Positions 41,951 through 51,085 of a stretch of 64,000 nt of DNA are shown here, one piece after another. Numbering within the stretch: the first letter of the stretch is position 1; every line of letters begins with the position of its first letter. The DNA is from JAAXIE01 sp965263155. Its GTDB lineage: Bacteria > Chloroflexota > Dehalococcoidia > Lucifugimonadales > JAAXIE01. Below the pieces are notes generated by a model. That model did not search any database, had not been told where the DNA came from, and was given only the letters and a program-made list of their open reading frames with translations. The position numbers were made by a program, and so were the translations under genes. Where the stretch lies: positions 1 through 64,000 of the forward strand of contig OZ253586.1 in assembly GCA_965263155.1 (NCBI GenBank), in the 5' to 3' direction.

Positions 41951-43009
41951 ATGGATTTTAGTCTCGACCTGTTCCCGGTGGCTTACCCCGACCAGCAGAG
42001 CGGGGCCGATTACTTCCGTCAATCTTTGGACTTATGCGAGATGGCGGATGGTCTCGGCTTCAATCGGGTCAAGGTTATCGAGCACTACTTCCATCCCTAC
42101 GGCGGGTACACCCCCTCACCCGCCACCTACTTGGCCGCCATCTCCCAGCGTACTCAGAAGCTGCGGCTGGTAACCGGGGCCGTCATCCCTGCCTTCAATC
42201 ACCCGCTGAAGCTGGCTGGCGAGCTGGCCATGGTGGACTGCATGAGCAATGGGAGGCTGGATGTGGGGTTTGCCCGCGCCTTCCTGCCCCACGAGTTCGA
42301 GGCTTTCGGCGTTTCCATGGATGAGAGTCGTGCCCGTTTCGAGGAGGGTATCCAGGCGGTGCTCAAGCTCTGGACGCAGGATGAGGTCGACTTCCAAGGC
42401 CGATTCCACCAATTCAGTGGCGTTACCTCTCTACCGAAAGTGGTGCAGCAACCCCATCCGCCGGTATGGGTGGCCACCGTGGCCACGCCGGAGTCCTTTA
42501 TTTGGACGGGCGAGAAGGGCTACAACCTGATGGTGGTGCCCTACCTAGGTGACTTCGGGGAGCTGGCTGAGAACATCAACCTGTACCGCCAGGCCTACCG
42601 CAACGCTGGGCATGGCGAGCAGGGTGGCATCATGATGGCGATGCACCTGTACATCGCCGAGGACCGCAAGACGGCCATCGCTGAGGCCAAGGGACCTATG
42701 GACGACTACATCCGCGCCTTCCGCGAGCCAGCAGCTTGGTGGTTGAGCCGCCAGTCAGACAACTACACCCGCTACGGCCGTATCGTCGAGCTCATCGATG
42801 CCCTCAACTACGACCGCATCGTGAACGAGACTAGGGCGCTGATTGGTGACCCCGACGACATCACACGCCAGCTCAAGTACCTCTACGAGGTCTTTGGGGA
42901 CGTGGAGCCCAGCTTCCAAGTCAACTTCAGCATGATCAGCGATGCACAAGCGACACGCACGCTGGAGCTCTTCGCTAGGGACGTGATGCCCCGCTTCTCC
43001 GGTGCGTAG
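41951..43009 (+). CDS. LLM class flavin-dependent oxidoreductase
   Basis: 352 residues from ATG 41951, preceded by GGGAGGTGAC. Luciferase-like TIM barrel: MDFSLDLFPVAYPDQQSGAD, then FNRVKVIEHYFHPYGGYTPSP (the His region near FMN or F420), LRLVTGAVIPAFNHPLKLAGE, GRLDVGFARAFLPHEFEAFG and HPPVWVATVATPESF. Members oxygenate or oxidise small organics with FMNH2 or F420H2. The family is highly expanded in some marine Chloroflexota. Substrate unknown. First gene of the catabolic stretch. Confidence 0.9.
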   Translation: MDFSLDLFPVAYPDQQSGADYFRQSLDLCEMADGLGFNRVKVIEHYFHPYGGYTPSPATYLAAISQRTQKLRLVTGAVIPAFNHPLKLAGELAMVDCMSNGRLDVGFARAFLPHEFEAFGVSMDESRARFEEGIQAVLKLWTQDEVDFQGRFHQFSGVTSLPKVVQQPHPPVWVATVATPESFIWTGEKGYNLMVVPYLGDFGELAENINLYRQAYRNAGHGEQGGIMMAMHLYIAEDRKTAIAEAKGPMDDYIRAFREPAAWWLSRQSDNYTRYGRIVELIDALNYDRIVNETRALIGDPDDITRQLKYLYEVFGDVEPSFQVNFSMISDAQATRTLELFARDVMPRFSGA

Positions 43010-43133
43010 GCGTCGGTCTGCCCCCTCCTGTCCTGCCCGGCAATGCTACAACTCGCTCCTAAACTGATCCAATCTGTCTGCACCAATACATCTCTTTACC
43101 AATGATTTATTCTGACTATTATCCATCATATAG

Positions 43134-43162
43134 TTGACAAGTAACCCTCAATAATGTAATGT
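43134..43162 (+). promoter_or_regulatory. Promoter of hsp20
   Basis: TTGACA 43134-43139, 17-bp spacer, TAATGT 43157-43162, in an AT-rich patch. No CIRCE repeat is present. Confidence 0.55.
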
Positions 43163-43233
43163 TCGTAATGAAGGGCAGACCAAGGTAAGGCGAGTGGAAA
43201 GCCCTACATAGAGTACAAACAGGAGGAGCTGCA

Positions 43234-43707
43234 ATGGTTGCAATCAGGCGATGGGAACCCCGCGGAGGCTTGAGGCGAGCGAATGGGCATCTGGACTTTT
43301 GGGGGCCGCGAATGGACCTGTTCCACATTTGGCCCAGCCAGCACCACAGCCACATCGTGGCCCCGGTGGACATCTACGAGGAAGGCGACCGATTGGTGGT
43401 GAAGGCAGCTGTGCCCGGGTTCAAGGCCGAGGATCTCGACCTCACCATTGAGGACGACATCCTCACCATAAAGGGCGAGACCAAGTCCGACACCACTGGT
43501 GAAGAGGGCAACTTCTTGCACAGGGAGCGGGTGCACGGAGCGTTCCGGCGCTCCTTCCGCCTGCCCGTGAAGGTGGACGCCATCCTAGGTGCAAGCTCCT
43601 ACGAGGACGGCGTGCTGACCGTCACCTTCCCTCACAGGGAGGAGATGCGCCCCAAGCAGCTGAAGATCGAGGTGGGCAAGGGCGCCAGCGAAGGCGATGC
43701 CCGCTAG
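43234..43707 (+). CDS. Hsp20/alpha-crystallin small heat-shock protein
   Basis: 157 residues from ATG 43234 (AGGAGGAG upstream). The alpha-crystallin domain covers about residues 45-145: IVAPVDIYEEGDRLVVKAAV, PGFKAEDLDLTIEDDILTIKG, RERVHGAFRRSFRLPVKVD and the final strand EDGVLTVTFPHRE. ATP-independent holdase chaperone. The short N-terminal arm holds the block GPRMDLFHIWPSQH. A single-gene unit bracketed by a promoter and a strong terminator. Confidence 0.93.
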   Translation: MVAIRRWEPRGGLRRANGHLDFWGPRMDLFHIWPSQHHSHIVAPVDIYEEGDRLVVKAAVPGFKAEDLDLTIEDDILTIKGETKSDTTGEEGNFLHRERVHGAFRRSFRLPVKVDAILGASSYEDGVLTVTFPHREEMRPKQLKIEVGKGASEGDAR

Positions 43708-43734
43708 TAGCTGCCCCCTCCACTGAGGTGAATG

Positions 43735-43770
43735 AAAGAGGCCTCTGGCATGCCGGAGGCCTCTTTTTTT
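43735..43770 (+). terminator. Rho-independent terminator after hsp20
   Basis: AAAGAGGCCTC (43735-43745) pairs with GAGGCCTCTTT (43756-43766) and runs into a tract of T to 43770. Confidence 0.9.
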
Positions 43771-43800
43771 GTTGGTGAGACTGCTTCTATTAAGGCGCTA

Positions 43801-43829
43801 TTGACACCCCTATGGGCTAATCATAGACT
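43801..43829 (+). promoter_or_regulatory. Promoter of SDR gene at 43911
   Basis: TTGACA 43801-43806, 17-bp spacer with CCCCTATGGG, TAGACT 43824-43829. It is almost the same as the lexA promoter. Confidence 0.6.
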
Positions 43830-43910
43830 TCCGGCGACTTCACGGCGGCCCGCTGTTGCGCTTTCCGGCTACCTTTTTGCATAGGCCGCTGTTCTATTGG
43901 GAGATGTGAT

Positions 43911-44744
43911 ATGGCGGATTCTCTCGACCCACGTGCGGCCGGAGCCAAGAGGCTGCATGACAAGGTGTGCATAGTGACCGGCGCGGGCCAAGGCATTGGG
44001 CGCGCCACTGCCCGTCGCCTCGGCGAGGAGGGGGGCAGGATCGTCGTCGCCGAGCGGGTGGACGAGAGTGCCACCCGCACAACGGTCGAGTTGCGCGAGG
44101 CAGGTGTGGACGCCACCAAGGTGCTGGCCGACGTTGGCACCTTCGAGGGCGCACAGGCCTTGGTGGAAGAGGCCATGAGGGCCTACGGCCGCATCGACGT
44201 GCTGGTCAACAACGTGGGCGGCACCATCTGGATGCAGCCCTACCACAAGTACACGCCCGAGCAGGTGAACTTGGAGTTGGAGCGCACCCTCTACCCCACC
44301 ATGTGGTGCTGCTTGGCCGTGCTCCCGGTGATGATGGAGCAGGGATCAGGCTCCATAGTCAACCTAGGGTCCCAGTCGCCCCGCGGACTGCACCGCTTGC
44401 CCTACGCTGTGGGTAAGGGAGGCATCTTTGCGCTGACCAAGGTGCTCTCTATGGAGTACGGGCAGTACGGAATCCGCGTCAACACAGTCTCCCCTGGAGG
44501 CACGGCGGTGCCCGACCGCATCACCCCGAGAACGGCACTGGGGGGCGGACAGTTCGCCGACGAGCCCGATAACGAGGAGTACGCCGAGTACCGCTCGCAG
44601 ATGCTGGAAGACATCCGCAACCAACAGTCCATCAGGCGGGCGGGCATTCCCGAGGAGCAGGCGTCCACCATCGCTTTTCTAGCCTCCGATGATGCTTCCT
44701 TCATCACAGGGCAGGTAATTAACTGCAGTGGGGGACAATCCTAG
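43911..44744 (+). CDS. SDR family oxidoreductase
   Basis: 277 residues. GGGAGATGTGAT precedes ATG 43911. Classical SDR: VCIVTGAGQGIGRATARRLG, LVNNVGGTIW, catalytic region GSIVNLGSQSPRGLHRLPYA with YAVGKGGIFALTK (Tyr-x3-Lys), and the C-terminal FITGQVINCSGGQS. A longer insert after NTVSPGGTAVPDRITPRTAL, rich in acidic residues (EPDNEEYAEY), is characteristic of 2,3-dihydroxy-cyclohexadiene carboxylate dehydrogenase-like enzymes (BenD type), so oxidation of an aromatic cis-diol is possible. An amidohydrolase follows on the same strand. Confidence 0.88.
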   Translation: MADSLDPRAAGAKRLHDKVCIVTGAGQGIGRATARRLGEEGGRIVVAERVDESATRTTVELREAGVDATKVLADVGTFEGAQALVEEAMRAYGRIDVLVNNVGGTIWMQPYHKYTPEQVNLELERTLYPTMWCCLAVLPVMMEQGSGSIVNLGSQSPRGLHRLPYAVGKGGIFALTKVLSMEYGQYGIRVNTVSPGGTAVPDRITPRTALGGGQFADEPDNEEYAEYRSQMLEDIRNQQSIRRAGIPEEQASTIAFLASDDASFITGQVINCSGGQS

Positions 44745-44887
44745 GGAAAGCAGCGCCGGCAAGCAGCCATTGCAAGGCGCAGCACGAACACCGGATGTGA
44801 CTCCAGACAGAAGCTCGGGTTCAAGAGCTTCAGGCGCAATTGGAACAGCGGCAGCCCCAGTAGACAGGCAGGAAGGAGCCGAGAACT

Positions 44888-46006
44888 ATGCCAGGCTACA
44901 TGATGATTTCCGCCGACTCCCATGTGAGTGAGCCGCCCAATCTTTGGGTGGAGCGTGTAGATAGCAAGTTCAAGGACCGTGCGCCACGGCTGGCTACGGA
45001 CCTGCCCGGCAAGCAGGGAGCGTATTTCCTGTACGAAGGTCTTGACCCTCATCCCTTGGGGGTGGGTCTCGCAGCAGGCAAGACTCCCGAAGAGTTGGCC
45101 CAGTTCCTACAGGCCGGGACCTACGCCGACGCCCGCCCGGGCGGATGGGACCCAGCGGCACGCATGGCGGACATGGAGATTGACGGCGTGGAAGCCGAGG
45201 TTCTCTACACCACGCTGGGCTTTCGTATCTTCTGGCTGAAGGACCCAGCCCTGCAGGCTGAGTGCTTCCGGGTGTACAACGACTGGCTGGCTGAATTCTG
45301 CAGTTATGCCCCCGACAGGTTGGCAGGGTTGGCGATGATACCGCTGTTCGACCCGCAGGAGGGAGCACGGGAGTTGCAGCGGTGCGCCGAGATGGGGCTC
45401 AAGGGGGCCATGATCTGGTGCTCGCCTCCACAGGAGCAGCCCTACAGCTCGACTATGTATGACCCCTTCTGGGCTGCGGCCCAGGAGATGAACATGCCCA
45501 TCAGCCTGCACGCCATCACTGGCGTAGGGCGCGAGAGCCAGTGGAACTTCAGCTTGGAGGAGCGGTACATGCGCGCCACTATCCTGCACCATGAGGTAGA
45601 GCGCTCCTTCAGTGTACTGATCTTCTCCGGCGTGCTGGATCGGTTCCCCAACCTCAAAGTGGTGTCTGCGGAGAACAGCGCAGGCTGGCTGCCCTTCTAC
45701 CTGCAACGCATGGACCGCGCCTTCGAGCGCAGCCGTCACGCATCGGGTTACAACATGCAGTTGAAGCCCAGCGAGTACTTCCAGCGCCAGATGTATTGCA
45801 CTTATATCGACGACTTCGTGGGCGTGGCCACACGAGAGTTCATCGGCGTTGACAAACTGATGTGGTCCTCGGACTACCCGCACAACGCCTCGACATGGCC
45901 CCACTCGCAAGAGGTAGTGGAGCGGGACTTCGCCGGGGCCAGCGATGAGGACCGTTACAAGATCACCCGGGGGAATGTGAGCGAGCTCTACGGGTTTGAT
46001 TTGTAG
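44888..46006 (+). CDS. Amidohydrolase family (ACMSD/gamma-resorcylate decarboxylase-like)
   Basis: 372 residues from ATG 44888. Metal-dependent TIM barrel of the amidohydrolase_2 family: the N-terminal metal motif ISADSHVSEP (Asp-x-His), MADMEIDGVEAEVLYTT, PISLHAITGVG (metal His), VVSAENSAGWLPFYLQRMD, and the C-terminal metal Asp in LMWSSDYPHNASTWP. Family members decarboxylate or hydrolyse aromatic or heterocyclic carboxylates. Related to the gene at 52936 (both have the IDGVEA/LDGVEAGVLY block). Confidence 0.9.
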   Translation: MPGYMMISADSHVSEPPNLWVERVDSKFKDRAPRLATDLPGKQGAYFLYEGLDPHPLGVGLAAGKTPEELAQFLQAGTYADARPGGWDPAARMADMEIDGVEAEVLYTTLGFRIFWLKDPALQAECFRVYNDWLAEFCSYAPDRLAGLAMIPLFDPQEGARELQRCAEMGLKGAMIWCSPPQEQPYSSTMYDPFWAAAQEMNMPISLHAITGVGRESQWNFSLEERYMRATILHHEVERSFSVLIFSGVLDRFPNLKVVSAENSAGWLPFYLQRMDRAFERSRHASGYNMQLKPSEYFQRQMYCTYIDDFVGVATREFIGVDKLMWSSDYPHNASTWPHSQEVVERDFAGASDEDRYKITRGNVSELYGFDL

Positions 46007-46040
46007 GCCGAACATTCAAATGTCATGAACAGGGACGCAG

Positions 46041-46403
46041 GTGATGGGGGCGACGGCTGATCGGTATGACCCGCTGCAAAAGATGCGCGAGATCTGTTTG
46101 GCGTTACCCGACACGAAGGAGACGCTGACTTGGGGATCGCCCCATTTTCGCGTCGGGGAGAAAATATTCGCCGGATATAGCGAGGAGGACGGCAGGCTCT
46201 CGATTGGCTTCAAGCTGGAGAAACCCCACGCCGAGGCGCGCATCGCCAACGATTCCCGCTTCACCCGCGCGAAGTACGTGGGGCAACACGGATGGGTGAC
46301 TATGGACCTCGCCGACGCGGAGGGCTGGGGCGAGGTTGAAGAACTCATCCTGGAGAGTTTCCACCTCATTGCCCCCAAGCGCACTCTAGCCAAGCTATCT
46401 TAG
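46041..46403 (+). CDS. MmcQ/YjbR family protein
   Basis: 120 residues, starting with GTG 46041 or ATG 46044. The YjbR fold is shown by LALPDTKETLTWGSPHFRVG, KIFAGYSEEDGRLSIGFKL and GQHGWVTMDLADAEGWGEVE. Proteins of this family resemble double-wing DNA-binding domains but have no settled function. It overlaps nothing and lies 34 bp after the amidohydrolase, so it may be co-transcribed. Confidence 0.86.
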   Translation: MMGATADRYDPLQKMREICLALPDTKETLTWGSPHFRVGEKIFAGYSEEDGRLSIGFKLEKPHAEARIANDSRFTRAKYVGQHGWVTMDLADAEGWGEVEELILESFHLIAPKRTLAKLS

Positions 46404-46456
46404 AGGCGCTAGACCACCCAGTCTTCAGTTGGGTAGTCTCCGGCTACGTACAGCAG

Positions 46457-47512
46457 TTACCCTTCGTAGGCGTAGCTGTAGCTGGGGCTGACCACGCGGC
46501 CGCCGTCGACTATGAGGTAGTCGCGGTCAATGGGGCGGCCCTCGAAGAAGGCGCTCAAGCATTCGCGGACGCCGTTGGCGTAGCGTTGCTGCGCTTCCAG
46601 CGACGTCCCCGATGTGTGGGGCGTCATGGCATGATGGGGCATGGTGCGCCAAGGATGATCGGCCGGGGCGGGCTGGGGGTACCACACGTCTCCGGCGTAG
46701 CCCGCTAGGTGGCCGCTCTCCATGATCTCGACCAAGGCGTTGGTGTCAACGATGCGTCCTCGGGCCGTGTTCACAAGGTAGGCGCCTCGCTTCATACTGC
46801 CCAGAAGCCGGCGGTCAAACAGCCCATCGGTAGTGGGCGTCAGTGGTATGTTGATGCTGACCACGTCGCAACGTGCCACCAAGGGTTCTAGGGCCATGTA
46901 ACGTGCCCCCAGCACCTGCTCCTCCGTGGTGGTAAGGCGGCGGTAGTCGAAGTAGTACATGTCCACGTCGAAGGGCTTGAGGCGGGCTGCAACCCGCTGA
47001 CCGATACGGCCCATTCCCACAATGCCCACGGTCTTGTCCTCTAGGTCGTGAGAACGGGAGGCGATGGCCCCGATGTCCCAGCGCCCTTCGATGACCGAGA
47101 AGTACGCCGGGATGTAATTGCGCACCAGCGTTAGTATCTGCATCACCACATGTTCGGCCACGCTGACCACGTTGCTGCCTGTGATTTCAGCGACGGTGAT
47201 GTTGCGCTGAGCAGAGGCCGCTAAGTCGAAGTGGTCGGAGCCTACGCCTGCCGTAAGCAACAGCTTCAGGTTGGGAGAGGCGTTGATTCTCTCCCTAGTA
47301 ACGTAGGCTGGCCAGAAAGGGGTGGCGATGACTACGTCGGCATCGGGCAGGTGGCTATCCAGCTCTGCCCCTGCGTCTGTGATGGCGACGAGCGTATGCC
47401 CTTGGGACTCCACCATCTCCCGGAGACCGAGGGCGTTCTCAGCACATCCCAGCAGTTCAGGGGTGCTTTGGGCGATAGGACCGCCTGGGTAGAGGACTGC
47501 AACGATTTTCAT
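46457..47512 (-). CDS. NAD-dependent formate dehydrogenase
   Basis: 351 residues of the D-2-hydroxyacid dehydrogenase superfamily with the specific signatures of metal-free formate dehydrogenase: TPFWPAYVTRERI, TAGVGSDHFDL, SVAEHVVMQILTLVRNYIPA and LAGYAGDVWYPQPAPADHPW then RTMPHHAMTPHTSGTSL. Catalytic positions match the Pseudomonas enzyme: Asn114 (GSNVVS), Arg251 (NTARGR), Gln280 (PQPAP) and His299 (PHTSG), with the PFWP formate loop. Rossmann GMGRIG at 167-172 with Asp189 points to NAD. Oxidises formate to CO2 and supplies NADH. It lacks the C-terminal extension of methylotroph enzymes. No partner genes. Confidence 0.86.
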   Translation of the reverse strand: MKIVAVLYPGGPIAQSTPELLGCAENALGLREMVESQGHTLVAITDAGAELDSHLPDADVVIATPFWPAYVTRERINASPNLKLLLTAGVGSDHFDLAASAQRNITVAEITGSNVVSVAEHVVMQILTLVRNYIPAYFSVIEGRWDIGAIASRSHDLEDKTVGIVGMGRIGQRVAARLKPFDVDMYYFDYRRLTTTEEQVLGARYMALEPLVARCDVVSINIPLTPTTDGLFDRRLLGSMKRGAYLVNTARGRIVDTNALVEIMESGHLAGYAGDVWYPQPAPADHPWRTMPHHAMTPHTSGTSLEAQQRYANGVRECLSAFFEGRPIDRDYLIVDGGRVVSPSYSYAYEG

Positions 47513-47774
47513 AAGAGCTTTCCTCGATACCTTTCAACGGTTTTGTCCATTAGGGCTGGATTCGCTACAAGGTACGGTATCTTCGCCGTATTCCTAATGT
47601 CAATCGACCATCGACCCAATATGCCCCGGCCCTTCATTGACAGTCCTTCTTCTGCAAAGTTATCTTTCGCCCATAGTTGTCTAGGCGTCGGTCCGGGATT
47701 GGCGCCCTTCGCCCATGCACTAAAAGCACAGCCCGGAAAGCACAGTTCGATGGGCCGTGAAGAGGAGTCTTGCC

Positions 47775-48740
47775 ATGACGATCAATGAGGAGCGTTTCTT
47801 CGGGCCAGTGACGGTGCGGTCACGCTTCATGCTGGAAGTGGCCAGCGAGCTTTCAGCGATGCCTGAGTGGCCCCACAAGCAGGTGCAACTCAGCATGCGG
47901 GACCAAGTCGGTGGTGACTGGGCTATAACCCTGCTGGCCAGCGATAGCCCAGCGGGACTGCCAAGGGTGATCAACGGTGAGGTCCAAGTGGCTATCCTCA
48001 ACCCCAGCGTGGTGCTCGCTTTGGCCGCCCGGGGCACTGGGCCCTTCAAAGAACCCGCCGATTTGCGGGCTATCACCGTGATTCACTCCTACGACCAGCT
48101 AGCCTTTGCCGTCGCGGCGTCGACTGGCGTGAACTCACTGGCCGAGATACGCGACCGGCGTATGCCACTGCGCGTCTCCCTCCGGGGCCAAGCCGATCAC
48201 TCGGTGCATATGGTGGTGGACGAAGTGCTGGCGGCCTACGGCTTCTCGCTGGATGACATGGTCAGTTGGGGCGCGCAACTCGAGCATCACCCCGGCGTCA
48301 ACGACATACTTGGCAAGGTCGACAAAGTGGAACGGGGCGAGTTGGACGCCATCTTCGACGAGGGCATCATGGCTTGGGCCGACAAAGCCTTCGGCGTGGG
48401 GATGCGATTCCTACCGCTGGAAGAGGACATCCTGCAGAAGCTCGAGGCCATAGGCTTCCGCAGGGGAACTATTGAAAGCAGGTTGTACCAGGGGCTGTCG
48501 GAAGACTTGTCAGCCCTAGACTTCAGCGGGTTCACTGTCTACACTCGTGCCGACGTGCCCGACCAAGCGATACGTAGCATCTGCCAAGCCTTGGAGGCGC
48601 GCAAGGACCGCATACCGCGGGACTCGGGCCCCGGCCCGCTGCCCCTCCATGAGATGTGCAAAGACACCCCTGGCGGCCCTCTCACCATACCGCTGCACCC
48701 GGCGGCAGAGCAGTTCTGGCGTGAGCGGGGCTACCTGTAG
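47775..48740 (+). CDS. TAXI/NMT1-like substrate-binding fold protein without signal peptide
   Basis: 321 residues from ATG 47775 (GAAGAGGAG upstream). The periplasmic-binding fold of TAXI TRAP solute receptors or NMT1/THI5-like proteins is suggested by INGEVQVAILNPSVVLALAA, DLRAITVIHSYDQLAFAVAA and LDDMVSWGAQLEHHPGVNDI, then GELDAIFDEGIMAWADKA. There is no signal peptide or lipobox and no TRAP membrane subunit nearby, so the protein is probably cytoplasmic. A sensor or enzyme derived from a receptor is possible. An SDR follows after 28 bp on the same strand. Confidence 0.65.
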   Translation: MTINEERFFGPVTVRSRFMLEVASELSAMPEWPHKQVQLSMRDQVGGDWAITLLASDSPAGLPRVINGEVQVAILNPSVVLALAARGTGPFKEPADLRAITVIHSYDQLAFAVAASTGVNSLAEIRDRRMPLRVSLRGQADHSVHMVVDEVLAAYGFSLDDMVSWGAQLEHHPGVNDILGKVDKVERGELDAIFDEGIMAWADKAFGVGMRFLPLEEDILQKLEAIGFRRGTIESRLYQGLSEDLSALDFSGFTVYTRADVPDQAIRSICQALEARKDRIPRDSGPGPLPLHEMCKDTPGGPLTIPLHPAAEQFWRERGYL

Positions 48741-48768
48741 ACACCGAGACGTATAGGGGAGGCTAACC

Positions 48769-49617
48769 ATGCAGGAAAGGCCGCTACAAGGTAAGGTGGC
48801 CATGTTAACCGGCGCAGGCAGCAACATTGGGCTGGGCCAGTCGATGACCCTAGCCTTGGTTCGGGCCGGGGCGAGGGTCGCCATGGTGGACATCGATGAA
48901 ACGGCGCTGTTGGAAACGGCCAACGACATGCGGGAAATAGGCGGTGACGACGCGGTGATGACCTTGGTCGGTGATGTGTCCAGCGCTGAAAGCACAGCCA
49001 GCATGGTGGAGCAGGCCATCGACGCCATGGGCGGCGTCGACATCCTGATCAACAATGCTGGCACCAATCCGTGGCGCGCAGGTCTTGGGTCGGGAATGGC
49101 ATCCAACTTCTGGGAAGTGTCCCCCGAAGCTTGGGCTAGGGTGATTTCGGTGAACTTCACCGGGCCCTTCCTGATGGCGAAAGCCGTTGCCGAGCACATG
49201 ATGTCCCGTGGCTGGGGCAGGATCATCGGAGTCACTACCAGCATGGACACCATGTACCGTGCTCACGGCTCGCCCTACGGGCCGTCCAAGGCAGGCCACG
49301 AGGCGCTGATTGCGACGATGGCGCAAGAGTTGGAGGGCACAGGGGTTACGGCCAACGTGCTGGTGCCAGGCGGAATGGCCAACACCAATCTACTGGCTCC
49401 CGGCGGACCGAGCAGAGAGGCCATGATTCAGCCTGTGGTGATGCAGGCACCTGTGGTCTGGCTGGCCTCGGAGGCGTCCAACGGCATCAACGGACGCCGC
49501 TTCATTGCCTTCGACTGGGACGAGTCCCTGCCCTTGGAGGAGCGCATCGAGAAGGCCAGTGCGCCCGCTGCCTGGCCCCAACTGGGCCAGCAGTCAAGAC
49601 GTCCGGCGGGTGCATGA
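48769..49617 (+). CDS. SDR family oxidoreductase
   Basis: 282 residues, ATG 48769 after GGGGAGG. Cofactor loop MLTGAGSNIGLGQSMTLALV, acidic Asp in AMVDIDE (NAD preference), DILINNAGTNPW, TTSMDTMYRAHGSPYGPSKAGHEALI with the Tyr-x3-Lys as YGPSK, and a C-terminal block WLASEASNGINGRRFIAFDWDE that differs from common SDRs. A piece of a paralogous C-terminus is found as a pseudogene at 51574. Substrate unknown. Confidence 0.88.
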   Translation: MQERPLQGKVAMLTGAGSNIGLGQSMTLALVRAGARVAMVDIDETALLETANDMREIGGDDAVMTLVGDVSSAESTASMVEQAIDAMGGVDILINNAGTNPWRAGLGSGMASNFWEVSPEAWARVISVNFTGPFLMAKAVAEHMMSRGWGRIIGVTTSMDTMYRAHGSPYGPSKAGHEALIATMAQELEGTGVTANVLVPGGMANTNLLAPGGPSREAMIQPVVMQAPVVWLASEASNGINGRRFIAFDWDESLPLEERIEKASAPAAWPQLGQQSRRPAGA

Positions 49618-49687
49618 GTTCCGGGGTCGGAGCGACCTAGCCTCGCCCTAACCAGACTTCTGAAAACTCGGGTCACTAGGAGGTGGC

Positions 49688-50911
49688 ATGATTGATAGTG
49701 GGGATACCGCGTGGGTCCTGACCTCTTCTGCCTTGGTGTTCATCATGGTTCCTGGGCTCGCGTTCTTCTACGCGGGCCTCGTGCGTGGCAAAAATGTGCT
49801 GGGCACTCTGATGCACTCCTTTATCGCGCTTGCTATCGGAGGCCTGACCTGGATTTTATGGGGGTACAGCCTCTCGTTTGGTCCCGACGTAGGCGGTTTC
49901 ATTGGAAGCCTGAGTTGGGCTGGGCTGAACGGTGTCTCCGCTACTGAAGCCGGCCCCTATGCCGATACGATCCCGCACCAAGCTTTTATGGTGTTTCAAG
50001 CGAAGTTCGCCATCATTACGCCAGCACTGATAGCTGGCGCATTCGCCGAGCGCATCAAGTTCAGCACCTTCGTGATTTTCATCATAGCTTGGTCGACGCT
50101 CATCTACGCCCCGCTGGCCCACTGGATGTGGGGAATTGGAGGTTGGCTGGGCGATCTGGGTGCCCTCGACTTTGCTGGGGGCGCGGTAGTCCACATCAGC
50201 TCCGGGACTGCTGCCCTGGCTGCAGCAATCGTATTTGGGCGACGCTTGGGGCTCGGTCAGGCGAACATGGCCCCCCACAGCGTACCCTTCGTGGTGTTAG
50301 GGGCTTCCCTCCTCTGGTTCGGCTGGTTTGGCTTCAATGCTGGCAGCGATCTGGCATCGGCAGGTAGGGCCACCTCTGCCTTTGTGGTAACCCACACCTC
50401 GGCGGCGACTGCCGCGGTAACGTGGGTGGCCTTGGACTGGATAATCAATCGAAGGCCCAGCGTTGTGGGAGCGGCTACGGGGGCGGTGGCTGGGCTGGCA
50501 ACGATTACTCCGGCTTCGGGGTTTGTCGGCGCTATGCCAGCCGTGATCATCGGGTTGGGTGCAGGCGCTCTATGCTACGCCGCGGTTTGGATAAAGAACC
50601 GGGTGAGGCTCGACGACTCCCTCGACGTTTGGGCCATCCACGGAATCGGCGGAATGTGGGGCATGCTGGCCCTCGGCTTGTTCATTGGAGTAGGACTTTT
50701 GAGCATAGGCGAACTCACCGATCTGAGCAGAGGCGCACAGATCGTGAGGCAACTCATGGCCATCGGCGTGACCTTCGGATGGGCATTCATCGGCACCTTG
50801 GTAATACTGTTCGCCATGAAATTCACCATCGGCTTGCGGGTAGACGAGCAGCAGGAAGAGGAAGGCCTCGACCTCTCGCAACATGGTGAGGAGGCCTACG
50901 CCGAGCGCTAG
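49688..50911 (+). CDS. amt: Ammonium transporter
   Basis: 407 residues, about 11 membrane helices. AGGAGG precedes ATG 49688. Typical features: the N-terminal MVPGLAFFYAGLVRGKN, the substrate-gate aromatic stretch FQAKFAIITPALIAGAFAER, twin conduction histidines in LAHWMWGIGGW and IHGIGGMWGM, and FNAGSDLASAGRATSAFVVT. The C-terminal cytoplasmic tail is short and acidic (EQQEEEGLDLSQHGEEAY). No glnK/PII gene follows, unlike many loci. A hairpin terminator lies 83 bp downstream. Confidence 0.95.
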   Translation: MIDSGDTAWVLTSSALVFIMVPGLAFFYAGLVRGKNVLGTLMHSFIALAIGGLTWILWGYSLSFGPDVGGFIGSLSWAGLNGVSATEAGPYADTIPHQAFMVFQAKFAIITPALIAGAFAERIKFSTFVIFIIAWSTLIYAPLAHWMWGIGGWLGDLGALDFAGGAVVHISSGTAALAAAIVFGRRLGLGQANMAPHSVPFVVLGASLLWFGWFGFNAGSDLASAGRATSAFVVTHTSAATAAVTWVALDWIINRRPSVVGAATGAVAGLATITPASGFVGAMPAVIIGLGAGALCYAAVWIKNRVRLDDSLDVWAIHGIGGMWGMLALGLFIGVGLLSIGELTDLSRGAQIVRQLMAIGVTFGWAFIGTLVILFAMKFTIGLRVDEQQEEEGLDLSQHGEEAYAER

Positions 50912-50993
50912 ACGACCCGACGAGACCGGCTAGCGAGTGTTGTACAGTTCAATGGGCAGATGTTTCGGGAGTTGGTCTTAATACATCGCCCAT

Positions 50994-51021
50994 AGCCCCG
51001 CGGGTGACCCCCCGCGGGGCT
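50994..51021. terminator. Hairpin after amt
   Basis: AGCCCCGCGGG (50994-51004) pairs perfectly with CCCGCGGGGCT (51011-51021); the next bases are GGGTTTG. Confidence 0.6.
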
Positions 51022-51085
51022 GGGTTTGAGTAAAGTCCGCCACACTTTCTTAGCCGCAAGGATATTTGGTTGGGCGGTGTCTAAC

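Noticed and set aside
43009..43234. CIRCE or HspR operator before hsp20
   Set aside because: No matching inverted repeat found.
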